From assembly GCA_002435305.1 (NCBI GenBank), contig DJMH01000100.1:1-10292 (forward strand): 10,292 bases of DNA, given 5' to 3'. The position numbers were made by a program, and so were the translations under genes. The number at the start of each line of letters is the position of its first letter. Positions within the stretch are counted from its first letter, which is position 1. The notes below the pieces were generated by a model. It saw only the letters and a list, made by a program, of their open reading frames with translations, ran no database searches and was not told where the DNA came from. Below are positions 6,609-10,292 of this stretch, piece by piece. This DNA is from Dehalococcoidia bacterium UBA6495 (GTDB lineage Bacteria > Chloroflexota > Dehalococcoidia > Lucifugimonadales > UBA826).

Positions 6609-6740
6609 CTTTTTTTTGAAGGATATTAACTTTTTAATAATCTGAAAAATTCCACCAGAACCACTTTTTTGCCTTTTTTCAACACATTTAACACAAGTAC
6701 ACGCCGGAGGGTGCTCATAATGCCAATTGGAGCGGCCCAT
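6606..6740 (-). CDS. Small Cys-motif protein (44 aa), function unknown
   Basis: A short gene between trmL and the JAMM gene, read from the ATG at 6740-6738 to the TAG at 6608-6606. It has the strongest SD of this operon, GAGGAG (6748-6753) seven bases before the ATG, and starts 20 bases after the trmL stop. The product opens MGRSNWHYEHPPACTCVKC, carrying H10-P-P-x-C14-x-C16-x2-C19, a compact metal- or redox-type cysteine cluster. A basic stretch EKRQK and a Gly/Ser linker (26-30) follow, then a short hydrophobic-basic tail, IFQIIKKLISFKKK, that could be a membrane-surface amphipathic helix. The A8 run near the 3' end encodes the Lys tail. I do not recognise the family. The SD, close packing and ordered Cys pattern argue that it is real. 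It is in the same frame as the JAMM gene, separated by one TAG. Confidence 0.65.
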   Translation of the reverse strand: MGRSNWHYEHPPACTCVKCVEKRQKSGSGGIFQIIKKLISFKKK

Positions 6741-6760
6741 AAATATACTCCTCTTTTTTT

Positions 6761-7294
6761 CTAATTTTCTATTCTTGGTACAGTCCTCGGCGGACCGGCG
6801 TCATAAAAACTGTTCTGCCTCCAAGCCTCATACGCAATTATCGAAACTACGTTTGCGATATTTAAACTCCTATTTCCAGGCTTCATGGGAATCAATAGAT
6901 GCCTTTCTGTTGGAATAGTATCTAAGACAGTAGGTGGAATCCCAGACGATTCCGGTCCAAATAGATAAGAGTCATTAGTACCAAATTCAATCTCGCTGTA
7001 ATATCTTCGAGCACGAGCAGATGTTGCGTAGAAGACCCGATCAGGATACATCTTCCTATAATCTTCCAAGTTCTCATGCTCGGTAACTACTGTCAAATCA
7101 GAATAATCCAAGGCCGCCCTCCTTAATTTAGCCTCAGTTAGTTGAAATCCCAAAGGGTGAATCAAATGTAGCTCTGCACCTACATTGGCGCAAAGCCTAA
7201 TTATGTTACCGGTGTTATAGGGAATTTCGGGTTTGTATAGAACTATATGCACAGCGTTACCAATTGGTTCATAAAATATGTCCTTTCCCATCAT
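6761..7294 (-). CDS. trmL: tRNA (cytidine(34)-2'-O)-methyltransferase, SPOUT family
   Basis: A SPOUT (trefoil-knot) methyltransferase of the TrmL/YibK type, which uses S-adenosylmethionine to 2'-O-methylate wobble base 34 of certain leucine tRNAs. Motifs in order are IVLYKPEIPYNTGNIIRLC (17-35), LHLIHPLGF (42-50), LRRAALDY (57-64), LFGPESSGIP (111-120) and IPMKPGNRSLNIANVVSII (135-153); the last two form the knotted SAM site with the NRSLN catalytic segment. The protein is 177 residues against about 155-160 in E. coli. The excess is some 14 residues before VHIVLY and a Pro-rich tail. Two ATGs in tandem (7294 and 7291) start it without a clear SD; a GTG at 7252 would give the classical N-terminus but also lacks one. 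It heads a probable trmL-small protein-JAMM operon and is divergent from the first SDR. Confidence 0.93.
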   Translation of the reverse strand: MMGKDIFYEPIGNAVHIVLYKPEIPYNTGNIIRLCANVGAELHLIHPLGFQLTEAKLRRAALDYSDLTVVTEHENLEDYRKMYPDRVFYATSARARRYYSEIEFGTNDSYLFGPESSGIPPTVLDTIPTERHLLIPMKPGNRSLNIANVVSIIAYEAWRQNSFYDAGPPRTVPRIEN

Positions 7295-7342
7295 TTTAGT
7301 TCAGAGAGTCTAAACTAAACCAACTATGACAAGTTACATTCA

Positions 7343-7355
7343 ATTGTGGCACAAT
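7343..7355. promoter_or_regulatory. Perfect dyad ATTGTG-G-CACAAT in a divergent promoter region
   Basis: A 6-1-6 inverted repeat sits in the 126-base region between trmL and the first SDR gene, about 50 bases before the trmL start and 65 before the SDR start. This is a plausible operator position for either gene. The TTGTG half-site recurs at 7388-7392. No convincing sigma-70 promoter pair was found beside it, and the symmetry could be chance. Confidence 0.35.
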
Positions 7356-7373
7356 GGACGACGCGCACTAAAA

Positions 7374-7391
7374 ACAACAGTCAAATGTTGT
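7374..7391. promoter_or_regulatory. Second dyad ACAACA-N6-TGTTGT upstream of the first SDR
   Basis: Inverted repeat with 6-base arms (7374-7379 and 7386-7391) around a 6-base centre, 18 bases before the SD of the first SDR gene. In RNA it would be a weak AT-rich hairpin; in DNA it could be an operator. It shares TTGTG with the dyad 20 bases upstream. Confidence 0.3.
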
Positions 7392-7408
7392 GATTGCGAA
7401 CGAATTTC

Positions 7409-7414
7409 AGGAGG
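7409..7414 (+). promoter_or_regulatory. Strong ribosome binding site fixing the first SDR start
   Basis: AGGAGG lies six A residues before the ATG at 7421, an ideal SD. It rules out the in-frame TTG at 7394, which would add nine non-conserved residues and place the SD inside the coding sequence. Confidence 0.85.
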
Positions 7415-7420
7415 AAAAAA

Positions 7421-8341
7421 ATGGCGAATTACCTAGACGGTAAAGTTGCAATAGTCACAGGAGCTGGAAGAGGAATCGGTGCAGGGGTAGCGAAACAATT
7501 AGCTGCCGAGGGGGCCAAAGTTATTGTTAATGACATAGGCGCCGCCCTAGATGGGGAAGGCACCTCTAGCACGCCAGCTGAACAAGTTGTGGAAGAAATA
7601 AAGGCTGCAGGAGGGGACGCCACCCCAAACTACACCGATATATCTACCATGGAAGGCGGCGAAAGCATTGTTAAATCTGCCCTAGATAACTACGACAAGT
7701 TAGATATCGTCGTAACAGTGGCTGGAATATTGAGAGATAGAATGATTTTCAACATGACAGAGGAAGAGTGGGATGACGTCATTCGCGTTCATTTGAAGGG
7801 GACCTTCACTGTTTGTAAATATGCTTCCATTTTGTACCGCCAACAAAGAAGCGGCAGGATCATAACATTCGCGTCTGAATCAGGTTTGTTTGGAAATACC
7901 GGGCAAGGCAATTATGCTGCGGCTAAATCCGGTATAGCGGGTTTCACGAAAGTAGCCGCGAAAGATCTTGGCCGTTACGGCGTTACGGCAAATTCAATTT
8001 GTCCCAGGGCAAATACAAGAATGACTCAATCTGTTCCTGACTCTGCCAGACAACTGCGAGCGGACAGACCTCAAGATAGAGAAGCCACACCACCAACTAC
8101 ACAGATGGAGCCGGAGGATGTAGCTCCCTTCGTAGCGTATTTGGCGTCAGATCAAGCTGCCAGCATCAATGGACAAACCTTTCTCGTCTATGGAGGAGCA
8201 ATTACCAAACTCTCTCTCCCAAGACGAGTTCGAACTATTTTTAAACAAGGTAGATGGGATATGGAAGAGCTAAGAGAGTTAGCTCCTCAGCATCTCACCC
8301 AGGGTTTAGTCAATCCATCACCGCCACAAGCACCCAAATAG
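7421..8341 (+). CDS. SDR-family dehydrogenase, MFE-2 (3R)-hydroxyacyl-CoA dehydrogenase-like (copy 1)
   Basis: A 306-residue short-chain dehydrogenase/reductase. It shows the nucleotide motif TGAGRGIG (13-20), N37-D38 after the second strand (NAD preference expected), GILRDRM (102-108), VHLKGTF (123-129), catalytic Ser152, Tyr165 and Lys169, and RMTQSV (200-205). GILRDR, VHLKG, NYAAAK and RMTQ are hallmarks of the (3R)-hydroxyacyl-CoA dehydrogenase domain of peroxisomal MFE-2. Deviations: the NNAG motif is TVAG (99-102), and the usual PG after the substrate loop is PR (195-196). About 45 residues follow the Rossmann domain and end in NPSPPQAPK, a tail shared with the next gene. Copy 2 starts 54 bases downstream and is a tandem duplicate. 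The overall fold is certain, the substrate is not; altered motifs leave open reduced or changed activity. Confidence 0.9.
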   Translation: MANYLDGKVAIVTGAGRGIGAGVAKQLAAEGAKVIVNDIGAALDGEGTSSTPAEQVVEEIKAAGGDATPNYTDISTMEGGESIVKSALDNYDKLDIVVTVAGILRDRMIFNMTEEEWDDVIRVHLKGTFTVCKYASILYRQQRSGRIITFASESGLFGNTGQGNYAAAKSGIAGFTKVAAKDLGRYGVTANSICPRANTRMTQSVPDSARQLRADRPQDREATPPTTQMEPEDVAPFVAYLASDQAASINGQTFLVYGGAITKLSLPRRVRTIFKQGRWDMEELRELAPQHLTQGLVNPSPPQAPK

Positions 8342-8395
8342 TGGCAAGAAAGAAAAGACAGATTTATCGATTACATAAAGTCAGGAGTAATAGCG

Positions 8396-9325
8396 ATGGG
8401 AACCCTTCTTAAAGATAAAGTAGCCGTAGTAACCGGGTCCGGGCGTGGAATCGGCAGGGGAATTGCTCTGCTGCTAGCTGAACAAGGAGCGAGGGTAGTT
8501 GTGAACGACCTTGGTGGAGCGGTGGACGGGAGTGGAGATTCAGCCACACCCGCCGACGAAGTAGTAAATGAAATTAGGGCAGCCGGAGGAGAAGCGATAG
8601 CAAATTATGATTCTGTCGCAACCATGGATGGTGGGGAGAACATTATTAAGGCCGCTCTGGACAATTTTGAGAAAATAGACATTGTGGTAGCCGTGGCGGG
8701 AATACTCAGAGACAGAATGCTATTCAATATGACGGAAGAAGAATGGGACGCAGTTATTGCGGTTCACCTGAAAGGGACATTCACTGTAGCTAAAGCTGCT
8801 TCCATACTGTTCAGACAACAACGCAGTGGCAGAATAATTAATTTCTCCTCCACTTCAGGTTTGTACGGCAATTCCGGTCAAGCAAATTACGGAGCTGCAA
8901 AGGATGGGATAGCAGGATTTACCAGAGCTATCGCACGTGACCTAGGCAGGTATGGTGTTACGGTCAATGCTATATCCCCTGGGGCAGATTCTAGGATGAC
9001 GCAAACAGTGCCTCAGTCCGCCAGAGATATCAGAGCTTCAAGCGGAATTCAGGCGAACTCTGCAGTCACTCCTTTGGAGTTAAACCGCGCCCCTGAAGAT
9101 GTCGCCCCGATGGTAGCATGGCTGGCCTCAGATGAAGCCAAGGATGTAAATGGTCACGTCTTTCATTGTCAAGGGGGCCAAATCTCTTTAATGAGTAACC
9201 CGACTGAAGAACGAACCTTAAGAAAAAATGGCAGATGGACCGTTGAAGAAATCGATGCCATGTTCTCTGGAACATTGGGAATGGACATGGCTAACCCTGC
9301 CCCACCACAGGCACCAAAGGAATAG
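8396..9325 (+). CDS. SDR-family dehydrogenase, MFE-2 (3R)-hydroxyacyl-CoA dehydrogenase-like (copy 2)
   Basis: A 309-residue paralogue of the preceding gene, collinear with it without a gap for about the first 210 residues. TGSGRGIG (13-20), NDLGG (37-41), ANYDSV (69-74), GILRDRM (102-108), VHLKGTF (123-129), Ser152, Tyr165, Lys169 and SRMTQTV (199-205) closely follow the MFE-2 dehydrogenase domain, more so than copy 1. Here the PG motif is intact (195-196), but NNAG is again altered, to AVAG (99-102). The two copies diverge in the substrate-loop region (about 211-230), where their specificities probably differ. The C-terminal tail ends NPAPPQAPKE. AGGAG (8383-8387) lies eight bases before the ATG. 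Likely in one operon with copy 1 and the acetyltransferase, which starts 31 bases downstream. Expected reaction: NAD-dependent oxidation of a 3-hydroxyacyl thioester or related alcohol. Confidence 0.92.
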   Translation: MGTLLKDKVAVVTGSGRGIGRGIALLLAEQGARVVVNDLGGAVDGSGDSATPADEVVNEIRAAGGEAIANYDSVATMDGGENIIKAALDNFEKIDIVVAVAGILRDRMLFNMTEEEWDAVIAVHLKGTFTVAKAASILFRQQRSGRIINFSSTSGLYGNSGQANYGAAKDGIAGFTRAIARDLGRYGVTVNAISPGADSRMTQTVPQSARDIRASSGIQANSAVTPLELNRAPEDVAPMVAWLASDEAKDVNGHVFHCQGGQISLMSNPTEERTLRKNGRWTVEEIDAMFSGTLGMDMANPAPPQAPKE

Positions 9326-9356
9326 TCATATATTAATTTAGGATAAGTACCTGAGA

Positions 9357-9956
9357 ATGGCCGTCATCCGACTAGCAGATCCCAAAAGAGATGCTCCTCA
9401 GGTGGCGGCCATTTACTATCCTTACGTAGTAAATACTCCAATAACTTTTGAGACTGACCCTCCTGACGGCACTAAAATGTATGGGCGAATGGAACATGTC
9501 TCCCAAACATACCCTTGGCTAGTTTGCGAACATGAAAACGAAATAATGGGCTACTCTTATGGGAGTAAATTCCGAGACAGAAGTGCCTATGACTGGATAG
9601 TAGAAACAACCTTGTATGTCAGAGAAGCAGCTCACGGTTTAGGAATCGGAAAAGCTCTTTATGCGTCATTATTGGAATGCTTGAAATTACAAGGTTTCAC
9701 TTCAGCCTTCGGAGTTATTGCATTACCAAACAACCCAAGTGTGTCGCTTCACGAACATTTTGGTTTTACCAAAGATTACTTGATGGTTGATGCAGGTTAC
9801 AGAGACGGACGTTGGTATGACGTTGGGTTTTGGAGACTTAATTTTAGTCAGGCAATAGAAGATAAATTGGCTTTATATTCAATTGATGAAGTAAAAGAAA
9901 CCGCAAATTTTTCGAAAGCATTGACCTATGGTACACAATTCTTGACACTCACTTGA
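9357..9956 (+). CDS. GNAT N-acetyltransferase, phosphinothricin/methionine sulfoximine type
   Basis: A GNAT acetyltransferase of the Pat/Bar/YncA (MddA) group, which transfers acetyl from acetyl-CoA to the amino group of phosphinothricin, methionine sulfone/sulfoximine or related amino acids. Family segments are IYYPYVVNTPITFE (19-32), SAYDWIVETTLYV (76-88), the acetyl-CoA loop HGLGIGKAL (93-101), VIALPNNPSVSLHEHFGF (120-137) and GRWYDVGFWRL (151-161). At 199 residues it is longer than typical Pat (about 170-183); the extra residues are a C-terminal tail after FWRLNF. The nearest SD-like AGGA is 13 bases from the ATG, too far to be good, yet a stop codon lies shortly upstream and no better start exists. 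It follows copy 2 of the SDRs and converges with the cyclophilin gene three bases away. The physiological acceptor is unknown. Confidence 0.9.
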   Translation: MAVIRLADPKRDAPQVAAIYYPYVVNTPITFETDPPDGTKMYGRMEHVSQTYPWLVCEHENEIMGYSYGSKFRDRSAYDWIVETTLYVREAAHGLGIGKALYASLLECLKLQGFTSAFGVIALPNNPSVSLHEHFGFTKDYLMVDAGYRDGRWYDVGFWRLNFSQAIEDKLALYSIDEVKETANFSKALTYGTQFLTLT

Positions 9957-9960
9957 GTGT
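9945..9960. terminator. Small hairpin spanning both stop codons of a convergent pair
   Basis: ACACTC (9945-9950) and GAGTGT (9955-9960) form a perfect 6-bp stem with an ACTT loop, followed on the plus strand by TATTTT. The stem includes the GNAT TGA (9954-9956) and the first base of the cyclophilin TAA (9962-9960). The stem is short and only half GC, so this is at best a weak terminator. Confidence 0.35.
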
Positions 9961-10292
9961 TATTTTGGCACGGATTTAATTTTAATAGTTTCAATAACAT
10001 CGCCTGGTAGATTGGCAGTTTCAGGGTCCCGAGGAAATATGCTTCCTAGAACATTCATCCCTTCTATTACTCTTCCAAATACTGAATGACAAGAACCTTG
10101 ACTACAATCCTTCAAAGTTCCATCCGGATTTATTCCATCCAAAGTAGGCGTCTTTATGAATGTGATGAAGAATTGACTTCCATTCGTTCCTTGTCCATCT
10201 GGCAAAAGACCTGCATTCGCCATCGACACTACCCCTGCAGAATCATGTCTGGCATCAGGGTGAAATTCATTATCGATATAATATCCAGGACC
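9960..10292 (-). CDS. Cyclophilin-type peptidyl-prolyl cis-trans isomerase, C-terminal part (5' end outside window)
   Basis: The last 110 residues of a cyclophilin, open to the window edge; the GTG at 10229 is an internal Val, because GPGYYIDNEFHPDARHD precedes it in frame. Core motifs are SMANAG, the binding-site TNGSQFFITF and HSVFGRVIEGM. The active-site Arg of the RVI.GF.iQ segment lies outside the window. The position of the cyclosporin-contacting Trp of human CypA (Trp121) is Thr (KTPTLDG). Between LDG and HSVFG, where most cyclophilins have one or two residues, there is a loop of about 15 residues, INPDGTLKDCSQGSC, with two cysteines five apart. The end, PRDPETANLPGDVIETIKI, is the normal last strand. 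Whether it is cytoplasmic or exported cannot be told without the N-terminus. Confidence 0.92.
   Translation of the reverse strand, partial: GPGYYIDNEFHPDARHDSAGVVSMANAGLLPDGQGTNGSQFFITFIKTPTLDGINPDGTLKDCSQGSCHSVFGRVIEGMNVLGSIFPRDPETANLPGDVIETIKIKSVPK

Noticed and set aside
6597..6760. Possible tRNA, CRISPR or other RNA in the trmL-JAMM gap
   Set aside because: No cloverleaf, CCA end or repeat is present; the gap is explained by the 44-residue coding sequence on the minus strand.
6727..6918. Plus-strand frame of 63 codons over the trmL 3' end
   Set aside because: It is antisense to trmL and to the SD of the small gene, with no RBS or recognisable protein motif.
7394..7420. TTG start adding nine residues to the first SDR
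   Set aside because: An ideal AGGAGG six bases before the ATG at 7421, and the family-typical N-terminus after it, fix the later start.
8342..8395. Separate promoter or terminator between the two SDR copies
   Set aside because: The 54 bases hold an SD but no stem with a T-tract and no good -35/-10 pair, so one transcript is simpler.

Overview
The window is bacterial DNA: AT-rich, densely packed, with mostly Shine-Dalgarno (SD)-led genes and gaps of 2 to 126 bases. It holds twelve genes, two of them cut by the window edges, and no gene-free stretch over 300 bases. The gene mix suggests a marine Dehalococcoidia (Chloroflexota), possibly SAR202-like: a cysteine-less thiolase with a DUF35 partner, tandem MFE-2-like short-chain dehydrogenases, a GMC oxidoreductase, and a cyclophilin with a long Cys-containing loop. 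This placement is inference from protein flavour only; no rRNA or marker gene is present.

Layout. (1) Bases 1-362 (+): the C-terminal end of a GMC flavoprotein oxidoreductase, which meets the next block at a perfect 26-bp palindrome (391-416). (2) Bases 398-4371 (-), in transcription order: a thiolase-like protein without the nucleophilic cysteine, its DUF35 Zn-ribbon/OB-fold partner, a DUF1537 four-carbon acid sugar kinase, and a class II ketose-bisphosphate-type aldolase whose SD overlaps the kinase stop codon. (3) Bases 4425-6183 (+): a CPBP-family intramembrane protease with an N-terminal zinc ribbon, then a YfcE/MJ0936-type phosphoesterase. (4) Bases 6186-7294 (-): trmL, a 44-residue Cys-rich protein, and a JAMM/MPN metalloprotease. 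The last two share a reading frame and are separated by one TAG. (5) Bases 7421-9956 (+): two tandem MFE-2-like SDR dehydrogenases and a phosphinothricin-type GNAT acetyltransferase. (6) Bases 9960-10292 (-): the C-terminal part of a cyclophilin.

How the genes may work together. The kinase and aldolase look like a two-step unit that phosphorylates a sugar acid or keto acid and splits the product to a triose phosphate. The thiolase-like/DUF35 pair resembles the Ltp2-ChsH2(DUF35) retro-aldolase of steroid side-chain catabolism. The tandem SDRs resemble the (3R)-hydroxyacyl-CoA dehydrogenase domain of MFE-2. Together these suggest catabolism of carboxylic acids, sugar acids and CoA-linked side chains in an oligotrophic heterotroph. 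The trmL/small protein/JAMM cluster looks like a separate housekeeping or protein-processing unit; its small Cys-motif protein is the least explained element here.
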